Shown here one piece after another: positions 42,981 through 51,099 of a stretch of 64,000 nt of DNA. The notes below the pieces were generated by a model. That model was not told where the DNA came from. It was given only the letters and a program-made list of their open reading frames with translations, and did no database searches. Made by a program: the position numbers and the translations under genes. This DNA comes from Paenibacillus faecis (GTDB lineage: Bacteria; Bacillota; Bacilli; Paenibacillales; Paenibacillaceae), in the NCBI RefSeq assembly GCF_008084145.1, contig NZ_VSDO01000001.1, positions 1,254,840-1,318,839 of the forward strand. Reading direction: 5' to 3'. The stretch's first letter is position 1. Each line of letters starts with the position of its first letter.

Positions 42981-43006
42981 GCGGCAGTTCATAAGCGAAC
43001 ATTCTT

Positions 43007-43035
43007 ATTATATCGATGTGTTTAAGAAATGTAAA
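43007..43035 (-). promoter_or_regulatory. promoter of the solitary tRNA-Leu gene
   Basis: On the minus strand, -35 TTTACA (43030-43035), 17-bp spacer, -10 TATAAT (43007-43012), with the tRNA 5' end about 27 nt downstream. Confidence 0.75.
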
Positions 43036-43041
43036 GTGGAA

Positions 43042-43407
43042 TTAATCTCCACGGTTTTCCTTCTGTCTGCGGTGCTTAATAAATTCCAAGTATTCCTGAA
43101 TGAACGTCGCTTCGCTATGGTCCAGCGGATAGCCGTATTCCATCAAAATTTCTCCAATGCTCCTGCCGTAGGACGCCTGATGTTCCATTACCATAGAGGG
43201 CTGCCTTACTTCCTGCCTGGTCAAGAGCCAATCCAAACTTACGTTAAAATAAGCCGCAATTTCGATCAGTTTGTTCGTGCTTGGCGTCGATTTTCCACGT
43301 TTCCAATCTCCCAGATTCCCCGTGCTGATGCTCAGGTCCAGACAGAACTGTTTTTTGGTCATCTTTCTATCCTTAATAAGCGACTCGATCCGGTCATAAA
43401 TGGCCAC
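43042..43407 (-). CDS. XRE family transcriptional regulator
   Basis: 121 residues. N-terminal Cro/CI helix-turn-helix (MTKKQFCLDLSISTGNLGDW through NKLIEIAAYFNVSLDWLL, about residues 16-63) and a short Glu/Lys-rich tail. GTG start after AAGGAAGG. Divergent from the PAS gene, with two matching operator-like sites in the shared intergenic region. Ends next to the promoter of the tRNA-Leu gene. Likely a repressor of its own and the PAS promoter. Confidence 0.9.
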   Translation of the reverse strand: MAIYDRIESLIKDRKMTKKQFCLDLSISTGNLGDWKRGKSTPSTNKLIEIAAYFNVSLDWLLTRQEVRQPSMVMEHQASYGRSIGEILMEYGYPLDHSEATFIQEYLEFIKHRRQKENRGD

Positions 43408-43442
43408 TCTCTCCGACCTTCCTTCAGTACATGTCTTTTTTC

Positions 43443-43454
43443 GCGCATTTGCGT
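43443..43454. promoter_or_regulatory. operator-like site 1 between XRE and PAS genes
   Basis: GCGCATTTGCGT, an imperfect palindrome (CGCA-TT-TGCG) 36 nt upstream of the XRE start. Matches site 2 at ten of twelve positions at a distance of exactly 31 bp, three helical turns. Confidence 0.5.
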
Positions 43455-43463
43455 GTTGTTGGA

Positions 43464-43492
43464 TTGTAAAATGACGTATTTGCGTATATAAT
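43464..43492 (+). promoter_or_regulatory. promoter of the PAS gene with operator-like site 2 in its spacer
   Basis: -35 TTGTAA (43464-43469), 17-bp spacer, -10 TATAAT (43487-43492). Operator-like site ACGTATTTGCGT (43474-43485) fills the spacer. On the other strand TACAAT at 43463-43468 could be the -10 of the XRE gene, so the two promoters would overlap. Confidence 0.6.
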
Positions 43493-43617
43493 CAAATCAA
43501 AGCTTACTGCCGCTTTAACTCCATCCAATTATACCACAAAATTTCCACAAATTATTTTTGTTATGCAAACTGCGCGATGACACCTGACCCCAAATAACTG
43601 GAGTAGGAGGGAATGCT

Positions 43618-44244
43618 TTGAGAGATCCGTTTTTCCTTTCGCAGGAAGCCGCCAACTGTCTTCCCATAAGCCTGGCCATCCTTGATCCCGAGGGAACGAT
43701 CCGTTACGTTAACCAAACTTGGATTCGTACGGCGGAGAAATACGGGCTTTCTCCGCTTTGGGACCGTCCGGGAATGAATGTACTGAAGCATTTCGGAAAT
43801 CCGGCAAATCACAGCGGAAAACCCGATATTACCGAATGGTTGACCCGGCTTCAACGGGTCCTCGACGGAACGCTCCCTTCCTTCAACGCGGAGATGCAGC
43901 TTTGCGCCACGAGTAAGCGCTGGTACAGGCTTGAAGGCGTACCTTTGCGGGATGCCGAAACATCGGAGATCCGCGGCTTGATCCTGCTCTACTCCGATAT
44001 AACCATATATAAAGAAACCGAATCCAAACTTCGCGAAGCCTTCTCCCAAGCCCATATACTCCATGGTTTGCTGCCCATTTGCGCCGTCTGCAAGAAAATT
44101 AAAGACGAGCTGAATTCCTGGGTTCCCATCGAAGAATATCTCAAAGCCCGTACTTGCGCAGATTTCACACACGATATTTGTCCGGATTGCATCCGTTCCC
44201 ACTATCCCCAATACTCCCGCATTTTGGACTCCGGCGATCCCTAA
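43618..44244 (+). CDS. PAS domain protein with C-terminal double-CxxC motif
   Basis: 208 residues, TTG start 7 nt after GGAGG. PAS domain (about residues 10-135: LPISLAILDPEGTIRYVNQT ... GLILLYSDITIYKE), a short helix, and the C-terminal motif LLPICAVCKKIKDE ... FTHDICPDCIRSHYP. This Cys-rich tail recurs at the ends of PAS and response-regulator proteins and may bind metal. No kinase, cyclase or other output domain, so it probably signals by protein contact. Expression is likely controlled by the divergent XRE repressor. The stop is 6 nt from the convergent azlC stop. Confidence 0.85.
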   Translation: MRDPFFLSQEAANCLPISLAILDPEGTIRYVNQTWIRTAEKYGLSPLWDRPGMNVLKHFGNPANHSGKPDITEWLTRLQRVLDGTLPSFNAEMQLCATSKRWYRLEGVPLRDAETSEIRGLILLYSDITIYKETESKLREAFSQAHILHGLLPICAVCKKIKDELNSWVPIEEYLKARTCADFTHDICPDCIRSHYPQYSRILDSGDP

Positions 44245-44250
44245 CGGGAC

Positions 44251-44955
44251 TTAGATGCTCCTTTGCTTTCTATTTTGATAATTTTTTACAACCAGGCCCA
44301 CGGTCGCTCCGCCCAAGCCGCCCAGCACGATTCCTGCGCCTCCCAAACCGATCAATCCCGCAGTGATAGCCAGCACGGCACCGGTCGTGGCGGAGGCAAG
44401 CGTCGGCAGGTTGATCTCGCCGCCAAACAGCAGGGCGATAAACATCGCGGGAAGTGCGAATTCCAGAATGTCCGACAGTTCCGGAGGAACGAGCCCGCCT
44501 AGGCCGATACCGACACTCGTTCCAGCGATCCAGGAGGCGTAAGCCGCAAAGGCAAAGGTTAAATAATAGGCTGGCATAAGCCGTTCTCCACTTTTGAGAC
44601 GACTGGAAACGACCGCATAAACCTCATCCGTCAAACCAAAAGCCGCAGCCCACTTTAACGGCTCGCTCCATGTCTTCATATGGGGACCTATCGTGGCTCC
44701 ATATAGAATGTGCCTTAGATTCACCAGCAAAATCGTCGTGATCACTGCGGTCGGGACTGCGGCGTAGCCGATCATACCGACCAGCATGAACTGCGCTCCT
44801 CCGGAATAAATCCATACCGAGCCGAGAATCGTATACAGCGAGGAAAAACCGCTGGCTGCCGCCAATACCCCAAAGGTTACCGATATTGGAAAATAAGCGA
44901 TCACTATCGGCAATGCGTCTTTAAGCGCCATCGAGATTCGATCTTGTCGGTTCAT
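44251..44955 (-). CDS. azlC: AzlC family branched-chain amino acid exporter subunit
   Basis: 234 residues from the ATG at 44955. Multi-helix protein with AzlC motifs ALPIVIAYFPISVTFGVLA, YSGGAQFMLVGMIGY, NLRHILYGAT and FGLTDEVYAV. With AzlD it exports branched-chain amino acids or their analogues. Starts 14 nt after the azlD stop, so azlD precedes azlC here. Confidence 0.93.
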   Translation of the reverse strand: MNRQDRISMALKDALPIVIAYFPISVTFGVLAAASGFSSLYTILGSVWIYSGGAQFMLVGMIGYAAVPTAVITTILLVNLRHILYGATIGPHMKTWSEPLKWAAAFGLTDEVYAVVSSRLKSGERLMPAYYLTFAFAAYASWIAGTSVGIGLGGLVPPELSDILEFALPAMFIALLFGGEINLPTLASATTGAVLAITAGLIGLGGAGIVLGGLGGATVGLVVKNYQNRKQRSI

Positions 44956-44969
44956 AGTCCTACCCCCTG

Positions 44970-45287
44970 TTACAGCAAGTAATAAGCGACAGCGTACAAA
45001 CCGACTCCGGAAGCCACGGTCGGCAGCAATCTCCGGGACCACCAAGCAACCAGTATGGTGGGAACAGCCGCAATAAGGGCTTTATTTTCCGCCCAATTCA
45101 CCCATTGATCTTGGTTTAACAGCAGCAAAGGACCGAGAAGCGCGCCAAGAACCGCAGGTGAAACAAAGTTCAGCCATTCCCTGGTCTTGTCGGACCATTT
45201 TATCCGGCTTCCCAGAACAGACGATCCGGCCCGAAACAAATACGTACCCAAGCCGATCAGCAGTATCATCCAAAGTGTGGCATCCAT
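44970..45287 (-). CDS. azlD: AzlD family branched-chain amino acid exporter subunit
   Basis: 105 residues, four membrane helices, with family features LIGLGTYLFRAG, WLNFVSPAVLGALLGPLLL and VPTILVAWWSRRLLPTVASG. Small partner of AzlC, encoded first in a two-gene operon. ATG after AAGGATGAG. Confidence 0.92.
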   Translation of the reverse strand: MDATLWMILLIGLGTYLFRAGSSVLGSRIKWSDKTREWLNFVSPAVLGALLGPLLLLNQDQWVNWAENKALIAAVPTILVAWWSRRLLPTVASGVGLYAVAYYLL

Positions 45288-45437
45288 TCTTTCTCATCCT
45301 TCTTATCGCTCTTGACTTAATGTCACCCACATCACGGTCCATTGTAACATAACCCCTATGGGTTGACCTGAAATGCTTTTCATAAATTATACTCGGAAGG
45401 GTTATTACTAGAGCATAGAGAAACGGGAGGAACCATC

Positions 45438-46286
45438 ATGAAATTGATCGCCATCGATTTGGACGGAACTCTATTGACAAGCCAAGTCAAACCCAGCGAA
45501 GAAGGCATAGCCGAGATTGCCAAAATGCTGAAGTCGGGTGAACATAAGGTCACCATTTGTACGGGAAGAGCGAGCTATGATGTGCGGAATTTGGTCGGTT
45601 TGGATAATCTGCCTATGATTTCCTTCAACGGGGCGTCGGTCATAGACGGGGAAGGCCGCCTGTTGAACGAAACGCCGATTGAGCGCAAAATAGCCGAGGA
45701 AGCGGTGCAATACTTGCACGAGCTGGATGTATACTTTGAAATTTTTTGCCCGGACGCCATCTATTCTCCTTCCCGGGGGGAAGACAAATTGAGAGCGGAA
45801 ATGGATGTCCTGCTCAGCTCCAATCCCGGGATTGATCGGGATTTGCTGTGGAAGAGCGCCATGATCCAATTTGTACAGTTCGGTATAAGACAAGTGAATC
45901 ACCCTCAACAAGTGCTGCAAACCGGCTCGTCCGTCTACAAGTTGCTTGTGTTTACCTACAACGAACGCAAACTTCAAGCGATTCAGGAACATTTTGCCGA
46001 TCATCCTTATGTCCATACTACCTCTTCCGCCGATCATACTTTGGAGATCATCTCCACCGCTACGGATAAAGGCAAAGCGTTGAAATTTCTCGCCGACCAT
46101 TACAGCATCCCCTTGAGTGATACGGTCGTGATCGGAGACAGTTATAACGATATCTCTATGTTTCAAATCGCAGGCACCCGAATCGCTATGGAAAATGCGG
46201 TTGATGAGGTCAAGCAACTCAGTTCCGCAGTAACCCGCAGCAATAACGAACACGGTGTTGCCTATGCTTTAAGGCATTTAATCTAA
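45438..46286 (+). CDS. Cof-type HAD phosphatase
   Basis: 282 residues. HAD motif I IAIDLDGTLL at the N-terminus, motif II ICTGRA, motif III Lys in DKGKAL and motif IV VIGDSYNDISMF. The C2-type cap between motifs II and III places it in the Cof/YkrA group, which dephosphorylate sugar phosphates, FMN or similar. Substrate unknown. ATG after GGGAGGAAC; ends at a strong bidirectional terminator. Confidence 0.95.
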   Translation: MKLIAIDLDGTLLTSQVKPSEEGIAEIAKMLKSGEHKVTICTGRASYDVRNLVGLDNLPMISFNGASVIDGEGRLLNETPIERKIAEEAVQYLHELDVYFEIFCPDAIYSPSRGEDKLRAEMDVLLSSNPGIDRDLLWKSAMIQFVQFGIRQVNHPQQVLQTGSSVYKLLVFTYNERKLQAIQEHFADHPYVHTTSSADHTLEIISTATDKGKALKFLADHYSIPLSDTVVIGDSYNDISMFQIAGTRIAMENAVDEVKQLSSAVTRSNNEHGVAYALRHLI

Positions 46287-46337
46287 GGCCCGGCTAAGTT
46301 AAGAGGTTCTAAGACGATCATTCACCTTCACCATTAG

Positions 46338-46376
46338 AAAACACCGCTGAAAGGCACAAGTGCTCAGCGGTGTTTA
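46338..46376. terminator. bidirectional terminator
   Basis: AAAACACCGCTGA / TCAGCGGTGTTT stem with flanking A/T tracts, shared by the HAD gene and the leftward siderophore operon. Confidence 0.9.
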
Positions 46377-46382
46377 TTTTGT

Positions 46383-47939
46383 TCAAGAGGTCACAAATCG
46401 CAGCAGTTCGCTAATCAAGGCGGGAAGTACGGAGACATGGCCTTCCCTTTCCACTTCCTTATATTCCACCGCAAGCTTAGGGCAGGATTGAGTAAGCCGG
46501 TTCATCAGCTCCCGGGCATCGCGGATCATGGACTCCTTTTCTTCCGTTCCGGTGATCAAGAGGATCTCCGGGGAGAATTCCCCAGCGTCGGGAAAAGTCT
46601 CGCCCGCCTGCTCCCATAATGTGTAGAGCACATGATTTTTCCACCAGACTGACGGACTCGCCGCCGCATAGCGTTGGAAAGCCTCCCGCCTTGTCATCAT
46701 GGCATAGAGAGTGACAAATCCGCCAAGCGAATGGCCGAACAAGGTTTGCTTTGCCCGGTTAATCCGATATCGCCTTCCCAGTTCGGGCTTAAGCTGCCTC
46801 TCCAGGAAATCGAGAAACTCATCCGCGCCTCCCGTTTCCGGCCATTTCGTCCCGCCCGGACGTTCCGGCAACTCCCCGTCCTCGGCGTAAACGGTATAAT
46901 CTCGAAATCTCTCGGTTGTAACCAGCGGTTCGAGAGAGTCATAACCGATACCGACGATCAACGCGGCCGGAATCCCGTGCGGGCCCCGCGATTGCAGTCG
47001 CATGGCCTCCGCCAGGGAACCGAATGAGGCGTTCCCGTCCAGGGAATACAAAACCGGGTACCCCGCTTCAGGAGGCGGCGCGTCCGGCACAGCCACGAAA
47101 ACACGATATTCGCGGCCCGTATGGTCTGCTCTCATACGCCACACCTCGGTTCCCGGGATATGATAGCGCGCGCTGTTCTCTTTGACCGGCTGCAATAACC
47201 CGGGAGTTGAATGGAACAATCGCTGCAGGGCTTCGGGAAATCTTTGAGCCATAAACAAATCGTCATGCGTCCCGTCCGGGTCCCAGGCAAACGTCAATTG
47301 TTCTTGGGGAAATCCTTGCTCCACCATCAAGCGATAAACCTCTTTACCGCAGTAGACCATATTTTTCTGGACGGTTTGCTTGTAGATTCCTTCAAGGCCG
47401 CCCAGGGACATGTATACACGAAGATTAGGGTCCAGTCCTTGCGAACCTCTAACAAAATCAAGCACCCCCGGGTACCAAAAGGAAGGCGACAGCAAACCGA
47501 GTTTCCCGAATACGTCCGGCCTCCAATACCCTGCGAACCAGGAAATCAATCCGCCGAGCGAGCCGCCGATCATTCCCGTGGAGTCTGCGGCCGGAATCGT
47601 CCGGTAATGCCGGTCAATATAGGGTTTAAGCACCTCCGCAATTTCATCGATATACCTTCGTCCCATCCCGCCAAAGCCGATGGAGGTCGGAGCCAGGGCT
47701 TCCGCAGGCCAAGGGGTGTACTCGTCATTTCGGCATGCCGTTTCAACCCCGACACAAATCAATTCAGGCAGTTGCCCCGACAGAAATAAATGCTCCAAAT
47801 AATTGAGGCAGCTCGTAAAAAGAAAGCCGCCGTCATGCACATACACGACGGGATAATGGCGAACGGTTTTCTCGTAAGAGGGAGGTAAATACAGCAGCAC
47901 TTCTCTCTCTCCGATTTTCAACTGTTGGAATTTCCGCAT
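46383..47939 (-). CDS. tandem two-domain siderophore esterase (BesA/IroE-like)
   Basis: 518 residues with two complete esterase-D type alpha/beta-hydrolase domains in one chain. Domain 1 (about 1-245): YVHDGGFLF, nucleophile elbow GGSLGG (Ser127), His in PDGTHDDLF. Domain 2 (about 260-518): YSLDGNASFG, FGHSLGGFVTLY (Ser404), His in EREGHVSVLP. Single-domain relatives (BesA, IroE, Fes-type) hydrolyse catecholate trilactone siderophores to free iron in the cytoplasm. No signal peptide. Last gene of the Fur-controlled uptake operon, 21 nt after the second permease. The fusion of two apparently active domains is uncommon. Confidence 0.88.
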   Translation of the reverse strand: MRKFQQLKIGEREVLLYLPPSYEKTVRHYPVVYVHDGGFLFTSCLNYLEHLFLSGQLPELICVGVETACRNDEYTPWPAEALAPTSIGFGGMGRRYIDEIAEVLKPYIDRHYRTIPAADSTGMIGGSLGGLISWFAGYWRPDVFGKLGLLSPSFWYPGVLDFVRGSQGLDPNLRVYMSLGGLEGIYKQTVQKNMVYCGKEVYRLMVEQGFPQEQLTFAWDPDGTHDDLFMAQRFPEALQRLFHSTPGLLQPVKENSARYHIPGTEVWRMRADHTGREYRVFVAVPDAPPPEAGYPVLYSLDGNASFGSLAEAMRLQSRGPHGIPAALIVGIGYDSLEPLVTTERFRDYTVYAEDGELPERPGGTKWPETGGADEFLDFLERQLKPELGRRYRINRAKQTLFGHSLGGFVTLYAMMTRREAFQRYAAASPSVWWKNHVLYTLWEQAGETFPDAGEFSPEILLITGTEEKESMIRDARELMNRLTQSCPKLAVEYKEVEREGHVSVLPALISELLRFVTS

Positions 47940-47960
47940 CAGGACCTCCCGCTAATTGGG

Positions 47961-48983
47961 TTATTTTCTGTTTCGAATAAGGAGATAGACAAAATAGGGG
48001 ACGCCAAGAATAGAAATAACCACGCCCACCGCCAACTCGGCCGGGGCGAATACCGTCTTGCCGATCAAATCTCCGATGACGAGCATCGCGATGCCGATCA
48101 GGCCGCTGACAGGGAGGATATGCTTATGCTGCAATCCGACCAATTGCCGCGCCAGATGAGGGGCGATTAACCCGACAAACGCGATGGCCCCCGCAAAAGC
48201 TACGCTGGCGCTAATCAGTCCGATACTGCACAGCAGCAAAAGATTTTTTTCCCGTTCCAGCGCCACGCCCAACCCTTTCGCATTTTCCTCGCCCAGCTGA
48301 AGCAAATCCAAAACCGACGACCTTAACCAAATGACCAGCGGAATGATCAGCAACCAAGGCAGCATAGCGGCAACAAACTTCCAGTTCGCGCCATGGAGGC
48401 TGCCGGACAACCAGACCGCGGCCATCTCATAGTCCTGCGGATTCATTTTGAGCGAAACATACATCGTCACGGCCCCAAAACCGGTTCCCATCGCGATACC
48501 GACCAAAATCAACCGCTGAGGGTCGAGTCTTCCTCCTTGTCTGGCGAAGGAATAGATCGCGGCCAAGGCCGCAAATCCTCCGGCCAGCCCAAACAGCGGC
48601 ATGGTCATCACTCCGAGCCAGCCGGTTAAATTTACGGTTCCCTGGAACAGAAACATGAACAGAACGACCGCCATGCCGGCCCCGGCATTAATGCCGAGAA
48701 CGCCCGGATCGGCCAGCCCGTTTCGCGTAATCCCTTGAAGAACGCAGCCCGCTATGCCGAGAGCAAACCCGATGCAGGCTCCCAAAACAATCCGCGGCAA
48801 ACGGAACTCAAAAACGACCAGATCATATTCCGGTTGAGGATCGATCCGTAACAAGGTTTTAACGATATCTTTGACCGATATCTCAAAATTCCCATAAGTT
48901 AAGCTGAAATAGACCGCCACGAGGATGAGCAAAAGCCCGCTGGCGAGAACGGCTGCCGTTCTTCCGGCCGAAAATTTACGCAC
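47961..48983 (-). CDS. FecCD-family iron-siderophore ABC permease
   Basis: 340 residues. FecCD motifs LPRIVLGACIGFALGIAGCV, NGLADPGVLGINAGAGMAVV, LILVGIAMGTGFGAV, AIAFVGLIAPHLARQLVG and GDLIGKTVFAPAELAVGV. Second permease of the siderophore operon; overlaps the first by 8 nt. Its closest look-alike in the window is the 23325-24359 protein. Confidence 0.95.
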   Translation of the reverse strand: MRKFSAGRTAAVLASGLLLILVAVYFSLTYGNFEISVKDIVKTLLRIDPQPEYDLVVFEFRLPRIVLGACIGFALGIAGCVLQGITRNGLADPGVLGINAGAGMAVVLFMFLFQGTVNLTGWLGVMTMPLFGLAGGFAALAAIYSFARQGGRLDPQRLILVGIAMGTGFGAVTMYVSLKMNPQDYEMAAVWLSGSLHGANWKFVAAMLPWLLIIPLVIWLRSSVLDLLQLGEENAKGLGVALEREKNLLLLCSIGLISASVAFAGAIAFVGLIAPHLARQLVGLQHKHILPVSGLIGIAMLVIGDLIGKTVFAPAELAVGVVISILGVPYFVYLLIRNRK

Positions 48984-49983
48984 GCTGCTCGCCTCCCCGG
49001 GTCTTGATCAGATAAAGGAAGAACGGAACGCCGAACAGTGCGGTCACGACCCCTACCGGCGTTTCAAACGGAAAGTTGATAAACCTCGCCAGCAAATCGC
49101 AAAGCGTCAAAAACAAGCCCCCGAGCACACCGGAGACGGGGACGATCCACCGGTAATCCGAACCGGAAATAAACCGGGCGATATGAGGAACAATCAGCCC
49201 CACGAAAGCGATTTTCCCGGCCAGGGCCACGGATACGCCGGTCAAAATAACGACGGCCAGCATAGCAAGCCCTTTGACCAGCCAGACTCGAATCCCCAGC
49301 CCCGCCGCCGTTTCCTCGCCCAGCGACAAAGCCGAAATCGACTTCGATAATACCAGGCTTAACGCCAGACCCGCCACGGCAAAGGGAACGGTCAGCTTGA
49401 TCATCTCCGGGTCGAGTTGGTGCAGCCGGGAATTAAACCAGAAACTCAATTTTTGGGATACTTGAAAATACGATTGAATCGCATTGGCGACACCGCTTAA
49501 AAAGCTCCCGATAACCGTACCTAAAATCGCCAGGCGGACCGGAGTCATTCCTTTCGGGATCAGCCAAGCCAGTCCGAACACCATCGCCGCCCCGGCCGCA
49601 GATCCCAACAAGGAACTAAGAATGTACAAATTGGGGGTGGCTCCAGGCAGTACGGCCATAAACAAAGTGACCGCAAACACGGAGCCGTCCGAGACGCCCA
49701 TAATGGAGGGGGAGGCCAGGTAGTTTCTTGTAATCCCCTGCATCAGCGCTCCCGACACGGCAAGAAAAGCCCCGATCAGCATGGAGCCTATCGCCCTCGG
49801 AAGCCGTGAAGTCATAACGATCTGGTGGTCGACAAGCTCCTTGTCGAAAGCGAATACCGCATTCCACACGGTCTCCAGTGTCATCGGTTTTGCACCGTAA
49901 CGCGTTGAAATTAAGATAAGTAAAATAGCGGCTGCCGGAGCCATTAACAAAATGAACGCCGGCAGCATTTTTTTCTGCTTCAT
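48976..49983 (-). CDS. FecCD-family iron-siderophore ABC permease
   Basis: 335 residues. Motifs LPRAIGSMLIGAFLAVSGAL, NYLASPSIMGVSDGSVFAVT, RLAILGTVIGSFLSGV, KIAFVGLIVPHIARFISG and CDLLARFINFPFETPVGV. Starts 22 nt after the binding-protein gene. Forms the membrane channel with the downstream permease. Confidence 0.95.
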   Translation of the reverse strand: MKQKKMLPAFILLMAPAAAILLILISTRYGAKPMTLETVWNAVFAFDKELVDHQIVMTSRLPRAIGSMLIGAFLAVSGALMQGITRNYLASPSIMGVSDGSVFAVTLFMAVLPGATPNLYILSSLLGSAAGAAMVFGLAWLIPKGMTPVRLAILGTVIGSFLSGVANAIQSYFQVSQKLSFWFNSRLHQLDPEMIKLTVPFAVAGLALSLVLSKSISALSLGEETAAGLGIRVWLVKGLAMLAVVILTGVSVALAGKIAFVGLIVPHIARFISGSDYRWIVPVSGVLGGLFLTLCDLLARFINFPFETPVGVVTALFGVPFFLYLIKTRGGEQRA

Positions 49984-50005
49984 GATTTAACACGCCTTAT
50001 TTATA

Positions 50006-50980
50006 CTATTTGGTCAGGCGGTCCACCGCCGCTTTCAAAAATTCAATCTTGCTGTAAGCGGTGCCTCCTTGGATGAGGGGATCTACCGCATTGATAAACA
50101 GTTTTCCGTTTTTGACGGCGGCCACGTTTTTCAAAATCGGGTCGTTCTGAAATTGTTCCAGCGCGTTCGGACTTTCCTTATTTTCATCAGGCGAGAATTG
50201 AAGGAAAATGTAATCCGGGTTCATTTCGGCAAGCCTTTCTTTGGAAAGCAGTTCCTGGGCTTTCGCCGCCTTTACCTCGGCCGGAGCCGTTAGGCCCAAA
50301 TCCTCATAGAGCACGGGATTAAAAAACACCTTCTCCGGATATATGTACAGCTCGCCAACGCGAATACGCATCGCAAGCACCTTCGCACCCTTTACGGAAT
50401 CATTCAGCTTGGTTTTGGCATCCTCCAAATCGGACTTATATTTGGCGATTTCCTGCTCCGCCTGCTCTTGCTTGCCGCTTAACTCCCCAAGCAGGCGCAG
50501 ATTGCTTTCCCAATCCGTAGACACATGGGAATACGGAAGCGTCGGGGCAATCTTAGCCAATTGCTCCATCACTTCAGGCTTGAACTTGGTGCTGCCCAAG
50601 ATCACATCCGGTTTCAGGGACAGAATCGTCTCGAAATTCGGTTCGGTCTTCTCTCCTACGGATTGGGCTTCCCCCGTAATCGGCCGGAACAGCTCGGGGA
50701 ATTGGCCGCCTACGGTGATCGCCCCCACCGGTTTGACGTCCAGGACAATGGCGTCCTCCATCGCTTCCACGGCTCCCGTAATGACAATACGGTCCGTTTT
50801 GGCCGGGACCTTGTATTCTTTTCCGAGATAATTAATAATTCTTGTCTCCGCCTGTTCGGCCGAAGCCGCTTTTTCCGTCCCCGACGGGGACTCGGCGGCC
50901 TCTTTCTTTTCACCGCAGGCCGTAAATACAACCGATATAAGGAATAACAACCCCACTACTGCCCATTTCGTCTGTTTCAT
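50006..50980 (-). CDS. iron-siderophore substrate-binding lipoprotein
   Basis: 324 residues. Signal peptide with lipobox FTACG, a Ser/Ala/Glu linker, then the FecB/FhuD-type fold: VPAKTDRIVITGAVEAMEDA, SLKPDVILGSTKF, KVLAMRIRVGELYIYPEK and INAVDPLIQGG. Anchored outside the membrane to capture the ferric siderophore. The start at 50980 gives a normal signal peptide; an ATG 24 nt upstream would add charged residues and contains the only strong purine stretch, so the exact start is uncertain. First gene of the uptake operon. Confidence 0.93.
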   Translation of the reverse strand: MKQTKWAVVGLLFLISVVFTACGEKKEAAESPSGTEKAASAEQAETRIINYLGKEYKVPAKTDRIVITGAVEAMEDAIVLDVKPVGAITVGGQFPELFRPITGEAQSVGEKTEPNFETILSLKPDVILGSTKFKPEVMEQLAKIAPTLPYSHVSTDWESNLRLLGELSGKQEQAEQEIAKYKSDLEDAKTKLNDSVKGAKVLAMRIRVGELYIYPEKVFFNPVLYEDLGLTAPAEVKAAKAQELLSKERLAEMNPDYIFLQFSPDENKESPNALEQFQNDPILKNVAAVKNGKLFINAVDPLIQGGTAYSKIEFLKAAVDRLTK

Positions 50981-51026
50981 CTCTTCTCTGCTGCCCCTTT
51001 CCATGAATCGAATCTATCTATCAGAT

Positions 51027-51045
51027 GATAATGATAATTATTATC
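51027..51045. promoter_or_regulatory. Fur box upstream of the siderophore uptake operon
   Basis: GATAATGATAATTATTATC differs from the classical Fur box GATAATGATAATCATTATC at one position. About 45 nt before the binding-protein start. Confidence 0.92.
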
Positions 51046-51099
51046 ATTAATATCGTAAATAACCTGTCATAGATTCGCCATGGATTATCGACGGAAGTT

